Shown here in pieces: positions 52,216-61,363 of a stretch of DNA of 64,000 nucleotides; the first letter of the stretch is position 1; each line of letters starts with the position of its first letter. The notes beneath the pieces are model-generated. The model ran no database searches. It was given only the letters and a program-made list of their open reading frames with translations, and was not told the DNA's origin. Origin of the DNA: Desulfovibrio desulfuricans (GTDB taxonomy: Bacteria > Desulfobacterota > Desulfovibrionia > Desulfovibrionales > Desulfovibrionaceae); the NCBI RefSeq assembly GCF_004801255.1, contig NZ_CP036295.1, forward strand, positions 1,438,001-1,502,000, in the 5' to 3' direction. The position numbers and the translations under genes are program-made.

Positions 52216-55200
52216 ATGCCAGAGGCCCATCCACACATTCGTTCGCAAACTTCAACAAATTATCCAGTCTGGCTGCGCACATACAGGCCGTTGTGGATTA
52301 TTGCCATAATTGACCTGCTTGTGCTGGGCATTATTGTGTTTGCCCTTACGGTGAGCAGACAGCGTGATTTTGAAAAAATCGCCGCAACACTCGAAAATGT
52401 TTCCAGTTCCATGGATCAAATACTTTCGTGGCGGTTTGAAAAAATTCACTTTGCGCTGCTCTCCACCATCGACGAGGTGGAGCGTCTGACCAGAACCGGC
52501 AATGCAACCTGGGAAAGCTTTGACAGTCTTGGTCTAAGCCTGGACGAAAGGGTGCCGGAAACGCTTGGTTATGTGATTGCCAACAACAAGGGCAATGTCA
52601 TTTATGCCTCGCCCCGTGCTCTGACCGGCGAAATATCCGTCGCCAACGACGAGCATTTTCGCCACATGCGAGACAGCCTCACGACCGGGCTTGTTATCTC
52701 CAGGCCTTTTTACGGTCATTCGTGGCCACACCCCATTGTGGTGCTGTCCATGCCGTATGCGCAGCCTGACGGTTCGTTTGGCGGTATTGTGGCCTGCGCT
52801 GTTTCCATCAACATGTTTTCTTCTGTCATGCAGGCTGCCGAAATCGTCGGCCCCACCGCCATGGCAACGCTGTGGGATAAAAAGCCCGGGTTGATCACCC
52901 AGCACCCCGAGGGGCTGTTTGTTCTGGACGCCAAACCTTCCGCCCCGCTGCGCAAGCTCATAATGCAGGATGCGGCCCCTACCATTTACCATCACAACCG
53001 CGTTGACTTTAACAATAAAAACAGGATCGCCTTTTTTCGCAAGCTCAGCCAGTGGCCGCTGTATCTCTCCATAGGCGTGTACGAGCAGGACATACTGGGC
53101 AAGTGGCGACAAAACCTGTTTTCAATAGGCATTTTGGGGTTGGTATGCCTTGTTATCTCTCTCTGGAGCGGTCTGGCCTACACCCGGCACGTCAACGCCA
53201 TAGAAAAAAACGAAAAACGTTACAAAGGGCTTTTTGACAACATGCAGGCAGGTCTGGCCCTGTTTGAGCCGGTTTTTTCGCCTTCGGGCGCAATCAGCGA
53301 CTTCAAGTATGTTGAAATCAACAATGCCTATTGCAAAATTTTTAAGGTGACGCCCGAAGACGTTTTGGAAAAAACACTTCTGTTCCGCATTGCCAACAAA
53401 ACATCCAAGGCCGGGCTGTGGGTGAACCCTCTCATAGCGACCGTTGAAACCGGTGAACCGCGACATTTTGACTTTTTTCTTGAAGGCAACAACCTTTGGA
53501 TAGACATCGTGGCCTACCGCCCGGAAGCGGGAAAGGTGGCTATTTTGTGCACAGACGTGAGCGAAAGCCGGTTTGCGCAGGAGAGAGCCAGCCGGGTTTC
53601 GCAAATGTACGCAGCACTCAGCCGGTGCAACCAGGCCATTGTGCGCTGCAAGGCGCGCGAAGCGCTGTTTTCTGAAATATGCCGTGCAGCAGTTGAGGCT
53701 GGCGGCTTGAAGGGCGCGTGGATAGGGCTTGTTGAAAAATCAACCGGCAACGTGCGCCCGGTGGCCTCTTTCGGCCTTGATGCCGTCGATCTGCAACGAC
53801 TGCGGGTGTCCATGCACGAGTCAGATCCCTTTGGGGCTGGCCCAACAGGCTGCGCCATACGCGATAACGAGGCCATCTGGTCTGACAATTCCACTGCAGA
53901 TCCGCGTCTTGTCCCCTGGTGGCAGCTGATCCAGAAGACCGGCTTTCTTTCTGTCGGGGCGCTGCCCTTGCGGCAGCGTGGAGAAGTGCTGGGCAACATG
54001 ACGCTCTACTCGACAGAGGTGGGCGCTTTTGACCCAGAGGCGCGCGAGCTGCTGGCCGAAATGGCCACCAACGTAAGCTTTGCGCTTGATAATTTTGCCT
54101 GGGAGGAAGAGCGCCAGCGCAACGAAGCCATAATCAACGAGCTGGCTTTCTATGACCAGCTGACCGGTCTAGCCAATCGCCCCCTGCTGGCGGACCGCAT
54201 ACGGCTGGCTGTTGCGGCAGGCCTGCAAAATCACCAGTACAGCGCGCTGCTGTTCATCGACCTCGACAGCTTCAAGACCATCAATGATACGCTTGGGCAC
54301 GATCATGGCGACAGCCTGCTCAAGCAGGTGGGCAAACGCCTGCTTACGCTTGTGCAGCCAGAGGATACCGTGGCCCGGTTTGGCGGCGACGAATTTGTGC
54401 TGTTGCTGCAGGCGATTTCGAGCCGGCGCGACAAGGCGGTAGAAAGGGCGGGGCTTGCCAGCCGCAAGATACTGAGCGCGGTGAGAGACCCCATCATTAT
54501 TGAGGGCATAACCTGCAACTGTACGGCCAGTATAGGCGTCACCCTGTTTGGCGTAGACGCCATCACGCCCGACGAGCTGCTCAAGCAGGCCGACCTTGCC
54601 ATGTATCAGGCCAAGGATGCCGGCAGAAACACCGTGCGTTTTTTTGATCCGCACGTGCAACGGGTTGTTTTGGAGCGCATAGCTCTGGAACGGGAGCTTG
54701 AGGACGCCATAGGGCTTGAGCAGTTTGTGCTCCATTATCAGCCGCAGATTAATGCCGACAATCGGGTTATAGGCGCGGAGGCGCTGATACGTTGGCAACA
54801 CCCTGTGCGGGGGCTGATGAGCCCCGCCGAGTTTATCCCCCTGGCGGAAGAAAACGGCATGATCGTGCGCATAGGCAACTGGGTGCTGCGCCAGGCCTGC
54901 GCCCAGCTTGCCATATGGGCTGATCTGCCGGAATTTGCCGGGCTTTCTGTGGCGGTCAACGTGAGCGTCAGGCAGTTCCGTGAAAGCGGCTTTGTCAGGG
55001 ATGTGACTGCGGCGGTGCGGCAGTCGGGCATTGACCCAAGCCTGCTGAAACTGGAAATTACCGAAAGTCAGCTGGCGCTCAACATGCAGGAAATAATCTC
55101 CACCATGGTCGAGCTGGGCAATCTGGGCATACGGTTTTCACTGGACGACTTCGGCAAAGGGTATTCGTCCATGACCTATCTCAAGATGCTGCCGCTGGAG

Positions 55201-55470
55201 CAGCTCAAGATTGATGGCTCGTTTATCCGCGATCTGCTCACCGATTCCAACGACGCCGCCATCGCCGCAACCATTATTGCCCTTTCGCAAAGTCTTGGTT
55301 TTAGCGCGGTGGCAGAGTGCGTTGAAAACTCAGCGCAGCAAAACGCGTTGTTGCGCATGGGCTGCACGCTGTTTCAGGGGTATCTGTTCAGCAAGCCGCT
55401 TGCCGTGCAGGATTTTGAGCGGTATGTGGATGCGGCGGCAAAGGCCGCCAGCACGCTGCAGCAGGCATAA
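52216..55470 (+). CDS. Membrane sensor with PDC, PAS, GAF, GGDEF and EAL domains
   Basis: The 1084-residue protein has two membrane segments (about 26-46 and 305-325) flanking a periplasmic PDC/Cache-type sensor. PAS (about 345-460), GAF (about 480-640), GGDEF (about 650-810) and EAL (about 825-1075) domains follow in the cytoplasm. GGDEF is intact (FGGDEF, 723-727), and so is EAL (EALIRW, from 855) with DDFGKGYSS and LKIDGSFI, so both synthesis and hydrolysis of c-di-GMP are possible. The ATG at 52216 is chosen; the open frame extends upstream to a GTG at 52159. The gene is alone on its strand, right after the GGDEF relic. Confidence 0.93.
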   Translation: MPEAHPHIRSQTSTNYPVWLRTYRPLWIIAIIDLLVLGIIVFALTVSRQRDFEKIAATLENVSSSMDQILSWRFEKIHFALLSTIDEVERLTRTGNATWESFDSLGLSLDERVPETLGYVIANNKGNVIYASPRALTGEISVANDEHFRHMRDSLTTGLVISRPFYGHSWPHPIVVLSMPYAQPDGSFGGIVACAVSINMFSSVMQAAEIVGPTAMATLWDKKPGLITQHPEGLFVLDAKPSAPLRKLIMQDAAPTIYHHNRVDFNNKNRIAFFRKLSQWPLYLSIGVYEQDILGKWRQNLFSIGILGLVCLVISLWSGLAYTRHVNAIEKNEKRYKGLFDNMQAGLALFEPVFSPSGAISDFKYVEINNAYCKIFKVTPEDVLEKTLLFRIANKTSKAGLWVNPLIATVETGEPRHFDFFLEGNNLWIDIVAYRPEAGKVAILCTDVSESRFAQERASRVSQMYAALSRCNQAIVRCKAREALFSEICRAAVEAGGLKGAWIGLVEKSTGNVRPVASFGLDAVDLQRLRVSMHESDPFGAGPTGCAIRDNEAIWSDNSTADPRLVPWWQLIQKTGFLSVGALPLRQRGEVLGNMTLYSTEVGAFDPEARELLAEMATNVSFALDNFAWEEERQRNEAIINELAFYDQLTGLANRPLLADRIRLAVAAGLQNHQYSALLFIDLDSFKTINDTLGHDHGDSLLKQVGKRLLTLVQPEDTVARFGGDEFVLLLQAISSRRDKAVERAGLASRKILSAVRDPIIIEGITCNCTASIGVTLFGVDAITPDELLKQADLAMYQAKDAGRNTVRFFDPHVQRVVLERIALERELEDAIGLEQFVLHYQPQINADNRVIGAEALIRWQHPVRGLMSPAEFIPLAEENGMIVRIGNWVLRQACAQLAIWADLPEFAGLSVAVNVSVRQFRESGFVRDVTAAVRQSGIDPSLLKLEITESQLALNMQEIISTMVELGNLGIRFSLDDFGKGYSSMTYLKMLPLEQLKIDGSFIRDLLTDSNDAAIAATIIALSQSLGFSAVAECVENSAQQNALLRMGCTLFQGYLFSKPLAVQDFERYVDAAAKAASTLQQA

Positions 55471-55482
55471 GATACGGCAGAT

Positions 55483-55507
55483 AAAAAAGGCGAGCCGCAG
55501 CCCGCCC
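55483..55507 (-). terminator. Terminator of the plsC operon
   Basis: On the minus strand a 7-bp GC stem (one G-U or mismatch, loop of 4) is followed by a U6 run, 24 bases after the acyltransferase gene stop. Confidence 0.7.
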
Positions 55508-55530
55508 CATATGACATCCGTTAGCGTGCG

Positions 55531-56355
55531 CTATCCGTTGTTGCCGTCCAGTTGCTGCCATTTGCCAAGGCAGCTTTCAATGTGCCTGCATATGGCGGCC
55601 TGTTCCTCGCGTCCCTGACCGTTCACGCTGATAGGGTCGGCAAAGGTGTAGCGGATGGCCATGCCGGGCGTTACCGGGCCCAGCTCCTTAATTTTTTTGC
55701 CCTGACCCCAGGCGTCGGTTTTAAGCGCCAGCGGCACAATGGGCACCCCAGCCTTTTTTGCCAGCTTGACCCCGATGGAATTGAACATCTGCGGGTTAAA
55801 CTCGCGCGAGCGCGTGTGCTGCGGAAACACAATAATGGAAATACCCTTCTTAAGGCGTTCGAGGCCGCCCTCAAGCACTGCGGCGAGGTCTTCGCGAGGG
55901 TTGGTGCGTCCAACTACGACGGGGTCGCGCGAGCACATCACCGGGCCAAAAAACGGCATGGTGGTAAGGCTGCGTTTGACCACAAAGGTAACGGGGCGGC
56001 GGGGGCGTATCAGGCCCGGCAGCATAAAGGTTTCAAGCGTGCTCATGTGGTTGGCCACAAACAGGCAGGGGCCGTCGGCGGCTTCAATGGCGCTCATGCC
56101 CTCAATTTCGATGGGGCAGCCCATGCGCTCAACAAGGTCGGCAACCCATACGCTGGCGTACACCCACGCGGCGTCGTCGCAAAGACCCTTGGACGCACGC
56201 GCGCACAGCCAGCGTACCGGCCCGAGAAACAGGCGGCTGTAAAAGCTGAGCGATGGCATCATGCGGCTGAAAAAGCCCGCACTGGCATGTTGGCTGCTGT
56301 ATGTGTCGCCTGTAAGAAACTTGGCTTCAAATGCGCCGTCAACAAAGGGGTTCAT
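55531..56355 (-). CDS. 1-acyl-sn-glycerol-3-phosphate acyltransferase family protein (PlsC-like)
   Basis: The 274-residue protein has the acyltransferase motifs: motif I reads NHMSTLE, that is H-x4-E instead of the usual H-x4-D; motif II is near GPVMCSRDPVVVGR; motif III reads FPQHTRSREF in place of FPEGTRS; motif IV is VPIVPLAL. It probably acylates a lysophospholipid at the inner membrane. The unusual motif I and III residues may mean a different acceptor. It starts two bases after rarA. Confidence 0.82.
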   Translation of the reverse strand: MNPFVDGAFEAKFLTGDTYSSQHASAGFFSRMMPSLSFYSRLFLGPVRWLCARASKGLCDDAAWVYASVWVADLVERMGCPIEIEGMSAIEAADGPCLFVANHMSTLETFMLPGLIRPRRPVTFVVKRSLTTMPFFGPVMCSRDPVVVGRTNPREDLAAVLEGGLERLKKGISIIVFPQHTRSREFNPQMFNSIGVKLAKKAGVPIVPLALKTDAWGQGKKIKELGPVTPGMAIRYTFADPISVNGQGREEQAAICRHIESCLGKWQQLDGNNG

Positions 56356-56357
56356 GC

Positions 56358-57581
56358 CTATTCATCCGTTTTTTTGATTTTGTGCAATTTGCGCCACCAC
56401 TGGCTGAGCCGGGGTTCTTCGCCGTTTTCGCGCGGCTGATAAAACCTTCTGCCCTCCAGCTCGGGCGGCAGGTATGATTGCTCTATCCATGATTCCGGGT
56501 AGTTGTGGGGATATTTGTATTCCTTGCCGTAGCCCCATTCCTTTTGCAGCTGGGTAGAGGGGTTGCGCAGGTGCAGCGGCACAGGCCGCGCTCCGTTGAG
56601 CTTAACCTCACGCGCCGCATTAAGGTAGGCGGCGTAGGAGGCATTGCTTTTTTTGGCCATGGCCAGATAGGTAACAGTTTCGGCCAGTGGAATGAAGCCC
56701 TCGGGCATGCCCACAAACTCGACGGCCTGCTGGCAGGCTACCGCCAGCCCCAGCGCGTCTGGATCGGCCAGGCCGATATCCTCCGAGGCGGAGAGTATCA
56801 ACCTGCGGCAGACAAAACGCGGGTCTTCGCCCCCTTCAAGCAGACAGGCAAGATAGTAAAGCGCCGCGTCAACGTCGCTGCCCCGTATGGACTTGATGAG
56901 CGCCGAGGCCAGCTCGTAGTGGTTGTCGCCGTCCTTGTCGTGGCGAATGAGCACCTCGGGCAGGGCGGCCTTGATGTGCTCCAGGTCGCGCACGTCTTCG
57001 GGCAGGGCCGCAACGTACTCCACAAGGTTCAGCAGGGTGCGGGCGTCGCCGTGCGATACGCCTGCCAGCAGGTCGGCCACGTCGTCGGGCATCTGCATCT
57101 GCAGGTCGCCCGCGCCGCGCCGCGCAAGCTCCATAAGCTCGGGGCGGCCCAGGGGGCGCAGCCGGAGCACGTGCAGGCGCGAGAGCAGCTGGCGCGTAAC
57201 GCTAAAAGACGGGTTTTCCGTAGTGGTGGCCAGCAGGGTCAGGTCGCCCGACTCCACCAGCGGCAAAAAAAAGTCCTGCTGCGCCTTTGAAAAACGGTGC
57301 AGCTCGTCCAGAACCAGAATTTCCACGCCGGTAAGCGAGCGGCGCAGGTGCTGCAGCCCAGCCTCGGGCGCGCTCAGGCGCAGATACGGTCTGCCGGTGG
57401 ATTTTGCCAGCAGCAGGGCAAGGGTGGACTTGCCGCAGCCGGGCGGGCCAAAAAAAAGCAGGCTTGGCAGACGGCCCGACTTCATGATCGACCGCAAGCG
57501 GTCGCCAAGGTGGGTCTGCCCAAGAAAAAGGGCCAGATCGTCGGGGCGCATGCGCTCCGGTAGGGGCCTGTTTACGGTCAC
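56358..57581 (-). CDS. rarA: Replication-associated recombination protein A (RarA/MgsA)
   Basis: RarA is an AAA+ clamp-loader-like ATPase acting at stalled forks. The 407-residue protein has Walker A (FFGPPGCGKST), Walker B (LVLDELHRF), sensor 1 (LLATTTENPSFS) and the C-terminal tetramerisation region (SASEDIGLADPDAL, KEWGYGKEYKYPHNYPE quoted in part). The start is a GTG at 57581 overlapping the rsmE stop (GTGA) with GGAG upstream. Confidence 0.94.
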   Translation of the reverse strand: MTVNRPLPERMRPDDLALFLGQTHLGDRLRSIMKSGRLPSLLFFGPPGCGKSTLALLLAKSTGRPYLRLSAPEAGLQHLRRSLTGVEILVLDELHRFSKAQQDFFLPLVESGDLTLLATTTENPSFSVTRQLLSRLHVLRLRPLGRPELMELARRGAGDLQMQMPDDVADLLAGVSHGDARTLLNLVEYVAALPEDVRDLEHIKAALPEVLIRHDKDGDNHYELASALIKSIRGSDVDAALYYLACLLEGGEDPRFVCRRLILSASEDIGLADPDALGLAVACQQAVEFVGMPEGFIPLAETVTYLAMAKKSNASYAAYLNAAREVKLNGARPVPLHLRNPSTQLQKEWGYGKEYKYPHNYPESWIEQSYLPPELEGRRFYQPRENGEEPRLSQWWRKLHKIKKTDE

Positions 57582-58336
57582 TGTTTGATCTCCGTGGCGG
57601 CGTCGGCCTTGCCCGCAAGTTGCGAGCCCCACCAGTGCAGGCCAAGGCAGAGCGTTGCCGCCGTTTCGCAGCGCAGTACGCGTGCTCCAAGGCTCACTGG
57701 GTCAAATGCCGCTTTTTGCAGGGCTGTGAGCTCCCGCTGTGAAAAACCGCCTTCCGGGCCGATCACATAGACGGTAAGGCCGGGTTGCCCTGCCATCTGG
57801 GGGGTGAGCATGTGCACGCCGTCCTGCAGCTCCCAGGGCAAAATGCGGTGGTCGGCCTTGCGCGAGGCTTCGATGAGCTGATCAACCCCGCCCGAAAGGG
57901 CGCAGACCTCGGGCAACCAGGGGTTGCCGCTCTGCTTGGCGCCGGCGATCATCTGACCGAGGCAGGCTTCTTGCGCAGCAGCGGAGAGCTTGCCCTGACT
58001 GTGGTCGCCCTGCCACAGCCAGATGCCGTGCGCGCCAAGCTCGACGGCTTTTTCCATAAAAAACCCGCGCCGTACGGCCTTGCTGTAGGCCAGGGCCACA
58101 ACGGCCCGTGAATGGGGAGCTGGGGTGCTGGTTTCAGAAACGCGCTCAAGCTCCACATGCTTTTTGCAGACCTTGCGCACCACAAAGATTCCTGACCGGC
58201 CCCTGCCGTCCAGCAGCCCTATCTCCGTGCCGGGCGCCGCCCGCAAAACCTGCCCCAGGTGGCGGGCTTCCTGTCCTTCAAGACTAGCTGTATCTCCCCA
58301 CTGTTCCGGGGCCAGATAAAAAAACGGTCCGCTCAT
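57578..58336 (-). CDS. rsmE: 16S rRNA m3U1498 methyltransferase RsmE
   Basis: RsmE is a SPOUT methyltransferase that modifies 16S rRNA U1498. The 252-residue protein has an N-terminal PUA-like part (about 1-70) and a knotted domain with KAVELGAHGIWLW, IGPEGGFSQRE and LGARVLRCETAAT. Its start overlaps the end of the 572-residue gene (ATGA), and its end overlaps rarA. Confidence 0.93.
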   Translation of the reverse strand: MSGPFFYLAPEQWGDTASLEGQEARHLGQVLRAAPGTEIGLLDGRGRSGIFVVRKVCKKHVELERVSETSTPAPHSRAVVALAYSKAVRRGFFMEKAVELGAHGIWLWQGDHSQGKLSAAAQEACLGQMIAGAKQSGNPWLPEVCALSGGVDQLIEASRKADHRILPWELQDGVHMLTPQMAGQPGLTVYVIGPEGGFSQRELTALQKAAFDPVSLGARVLRCETAATLCLGLHWWGSQLAGKADAATEIKQ

Positions 58337-60051
58337 GTGCCTGTGTTTTCCTTGCCGCTGCGCGCCTTGCGCACAGCCTTGAACCCGTCCTGCAATGAAA
58401 CAAGACGCCTGTAGTTTTTGCGAATTTCCTGCCCGGCCGTGGTAAGCGTGTCTTCCGGCGGCTCGATGTACTTGCGCTGCAGGTAGCTGTCGCGCAGGAT
58501 TCTTTCCACACAGTCGATGACGGCGTCAACCAGACCGGGAAAAAAACTGACGATTTCAAATTTGAGCTCGTTGAGCAGGTTAAGGGCCTCGCGGAACATC
58601 TGCTGATAGGTGATGCGCGCGCCTTTGAAGGTGCGCAGGCACAGGTCTTCGAGGATGCGCACGCGTCGGGCCTGCTGGATGTAGCTGAAGCGCGTGCAGA
58701 CCTCCTGATAGAGTTCGCGCAGGTTTTCAAAGGCCTCGTCGTTGTCGGGCGAGAACAGGTAGTTGCTCAGCACCTTGCTCACATTGGAAAAAAATTCGTC
58801 GCTGTAGCTGATCATGCGGCGCTGGTGCTTGGTCAGCCAGCTGTAGAGAAACTTGAGGCGTTTTTCGTGGGTGCCGGTGTTTTCCACCACCTCTGTGCGC
58901 TTGTAGATGATGCGTCCCGTATATTCGCCGCGCACAATGTCGTTGAGGCGCAGAAACATGTTGGACGTATCCTTGATGATGTTAAGCCCTGTGAGCGCCT
59001 TGCCCGTAATTGGGTGCAAGACCTCCTGGGCCACCACCGAAAGGGCGCGGTCCTGCCGCACGTTGCTGGGGTCAAACGTGTGCTGGCGGTACTTGATGCG
59101 CAAAATAACCACCCGGCGCGGCTTGTCCAGAAAAAAGCCGTCGCGGTCAATGATGCTCAGCACTTCGTCCTGATCGGCATCCACCGCCACAAGCGCCACC
59201 TTTTCCAGCAGGGGGTAGCGCGTGTTTTCACCATTGGCCATGTAGGTGGTGAGGGTTCTGTCGGTCTGGCCGAGCACCCGCAGCAAAAAGCGCTCGCCCA
59301 TCTTGTGCAGCTTGCGGGCAAAGAGCGCGCTTGAGGTGCGCCGCTCGGAAACAATGGGGAAGCCGTAAAGCTCCATGAGGTACTGGTACACAAACATGCG
59401 GTTGCGTTCGTAAATATCGCTGTCGCCGTAGACAAACTTGCCTATGCGAATGCCAAAACGCTTGAGCTCGCTGTCGATGTCGGAGGGAAAGGAGGCAAAA
59501 ATGCCAGACAGGTGAAACTGTCTGTCCGCGCCCCAGGCCAGCACATGGGCCCTGTCCATGCTGAGCAGGTAGGGCATGAGGGCGGGGTAGGTCTCAAGCA
59601 GCACGGTGTCTATGGAGCGAAACTGCTGGCGAAAAATGTCCTGGTGCACGCGCGGCAGCCGCGAGGCCAGGGTTTGCAGGTTTTGCACCATGACCTGGTT
59701 TTCAAGCGGGCAGCAGGCCCCGTCGCCTTCAGTTATAACGGGGTGCAGGCGGTCAAACTGAAAAATTTCCGAAAAATAATCAAGCTGACGGGCAAAGGCC
59801 ACCATGGCAAAGCCGGGCAGCTCCTTGTATTCAAACATGTCGTTGTCAAAAGAGGGCAGCAGCTCGCGCGCCTCGACAAGCGGATAGTTTTTGTTTTCCT
59901 GATACGGTTTGACCAGGCACAGGCGGATATGCACCGCGTCAAGCAGGCGTTTGAGGTCGTTAAGCTCGCTCAGGGCGATGGAAGAGGACAACTGCGTAGC
60001 TTCCTGCCAGGGCAGGCCGTCCTTGCTGAATACCTCTTGCCATTTGATCAT
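58333..60051 (-). CDS. Large protein of unknown function (572 aa), first gene of the rsmE-rarA-plsC operon
   Basis: I do not recognise a domain in this 572-residue protein. It is soluble-looking, without signal peptide or membrane helices. The N-terminal half is mixed alpha/beta; the C-terminal half (about 380-560) is strongly helical and basic (RLKFLYSWLTKHQRRM, LCLRTFKGARITYQQM). A pair of cysteines (GACCPLE, about 110) is the only striking residue cluster. It overlaps rsmE by 4 nt, so it is translated with the rRNA methyltransferase and RarA, and it is divergent from the GAF-mreB pair. Confidence 0.75.
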   Translation of the reverse strand: MIKWQEVFSKDGLPWQEATQLSSSIALSELNDLKRLLDAVHIRLCLVKPYQENKNYPLVEARELLPSFDNDMFEYKELPGFAMVAFARQLDYFSEIFQFDRLHPVITEGDGACCPLENQVMVQNLQTLASRLPRVHQDIFRQQFRSIDTVLLETYPALMPYLLSMDRAHVLAWGADRQFHLSGIFASFPSDIDSELKRFGIRIGKFVYGDSDIYERNRMFVYQYLMELYGFPIVSERRTSSALFARKLHKMGERFLLRVLGQTDRTLTTYMANGENTRYPLLEKVALVAVDADQDEVLSIIDRDGFFLDKPRRVVILRIKYRQHTFDPSNVRQDRALSVVAQEVLHPITGKALTGLNIIKDTSNMFLRLNDIVRGEYTGRIIYKRTEVVENTGTHEKRLKFLYSWLTKHQRRMISYSDEFFSNVSKVLSNYLFSPDNDEAFENLRELYQEVCTRFSYIQQARRVRILEDLCLRTFKGARITYQQMFREALNLLNELKFEIVSFFPGLVDAVIDCVERILRDSYLQRKYIEPPEDTLTTAGQEIRKNYRRLVSLQDGFKAVRKARSGKENTGT

Positions 60052-60234
60052 CAGTTCATTCCTTACTGTAATTTGTTATTTAGTACCCGCTTTTCAGATT
60101 TTTTTCCAGTAGGAATGCGGCAGGTATCCGCAAAATCGGCGGCAGCAGCGGCAGTAGCGGGTTTAGCGCCTGCGGCGGCCCGTCCGTCCGGGTGATATGG
60201 GCCGGGTTATGAGCCGAAGACGCTGCAAAAGAAG

Positions 60235-60263
60235 TTGCGGCGGCGCAGGCCCTTTGCTACAAG
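60235..60263 (+). promoter_or_regulatory. Putative promoter of the GAF-mreB pair
   Basis: TTGCGG (60235-60240), 17 bases, then TACAAG (60258-60263), 60 bases before the GAF gene. The match is moderate and the only one seen in the divergent 272-base gap. Confidence 0.3.
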
Positions 60264-60323
60264 AAATGCGTTACCCAAGAGCCGTCGCGCAGGTGGCGGC
60301 CTCACCATCAACCCCATGTGCCC

Positions 60324-61361
60324 ATGACCGCCAACTCTGTTGAAAAGCATATTTTGAGCATCGTTTGCAGCGTGTTTGACGCCTATTCCGTGGTTCTTTT
60401 TTTGCCGGATGAAGAAGGCGAGGCGCACCACCTCTCCTCTGCGTTCAGCCTTGGCGAAAAAATCGCGTCCAATGCTTCGGTGCTGCCCGGCAAGGGGCTA
60501 GTCGGCTGGATTATCCGCAACCGGCAGCCTCTGCTGGTGCCCAATTTTGACCAGCGCCAGAGCAACCTTGGTTATTACAGCAGCGGCGAAGAGGCCAATA
60601 TCAAGGCCTTTATGGGCTGCCCTGTGCCCACGGGCGGCGCGCTGTGCGTGGACAGCAAGCGGCAGTATTCCTTTTCGGACAAAGACCACAAAATTTTGCA
60701 GATGTTTGCCGAGCTTATCTCGCGCCAGCAGGGTTCGGCCGGTCGGCAGGAGCTTGCGGGGGATATACCGCGTTATTTTGCCGAGCTGTCCGTCATTCAG
60801 GACCTGCGCTTTCGCTACAAGCGCTGGCCGCAGTTTTTGCAAAACTATCTGCGCATCATGGTCGAGGCCACGGGCTTTGACTACTGCGCTTTTGCCTCGG
60901 TGGACGAGCCGGGCGAGACCTATTGCGTGGAGAGCGAATCGGCCCGCCTGTTGCTGACAGGCGAGGATCCGCTTATCCTGCCCATGGGCAGCGGCATTAC
61001 GGGTTGGGTGTTTCGCAACGACCAGCCGGTGATCGCCGAGGGTATCGAAGGCGCGCCCGCAGCCGTGCTGTTTGGCAAGCTGCCCGACATGCCCGACTTT
61101 CAGGCGGCCATCTGCATGCCGGTTATGGTCAACAAAAGCACGCGCGGCGTGCTGTGCCTTGCCCACACCACCCCCCGGCAGATAGACGAATCGCTGCGCA
61201 GTTTTGTGCGGCAGTCTGTGGATCATCTGGCTTTGTTTTTGGAAAATCTGTATCTTAAAATGCGGCTTAGGACCATGTTGCCCAGAGCGCGGGTACACAG
61301 CGACGGTCCTCAGGCTTACGATCCCGACACCGCGCCCATGCCGCCAACAAAAGAATACTAA
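60324..61361 (+). CDS. Tandem GAF-domain protein coupled to mreB
   Basis: The 345-residue protein has two GAF-like domains (about 1-140 with LPGKGLVGWIIRNRQPLLVPNF, and about 165-320 with GSGITGWVFRNDQPVIAEG) and a short polar tail. It has no output domain, so it probably acts by protein contact. It ends two bases before mreB, which suggests a role in controlling cell shape by a small ligand or redox state; that is inference from position. The ATG at 60324 is used; a GTG at 60318 is also possible. Confidence 0.82.
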   Translation: MTANSVEKHILSIVCSVFDAYSVVLFLPDEEGEAHHLSSAFSLGEKIASNASVLPGKGLVGWIIRNRQPLLVPNFDQRQSNLGYYSSGEEANIKAFMGCPVPTGGALCVDSKRQYSFSDKDHKILQMFAELISRQQGSAGRQELAGDIPRYFAELSVIQDLRFRYKRWPQFLQNYLRIMVEATGFDYCAFASVDEPGETYCVESESARLLLTGEDPLILPMGSGITGWVFRNDQPVIAEGIEGAPAAVLFGKLPDMPDFQAAICMPVMVNKSTRGVLCLAHTTPRQIDESLRSFVRQSVDHLALFLENLYLKMRLRTMLPRARVHSDGPQAYDPDTAPMPPTKEY

Positions 61362-61363
61362 GT

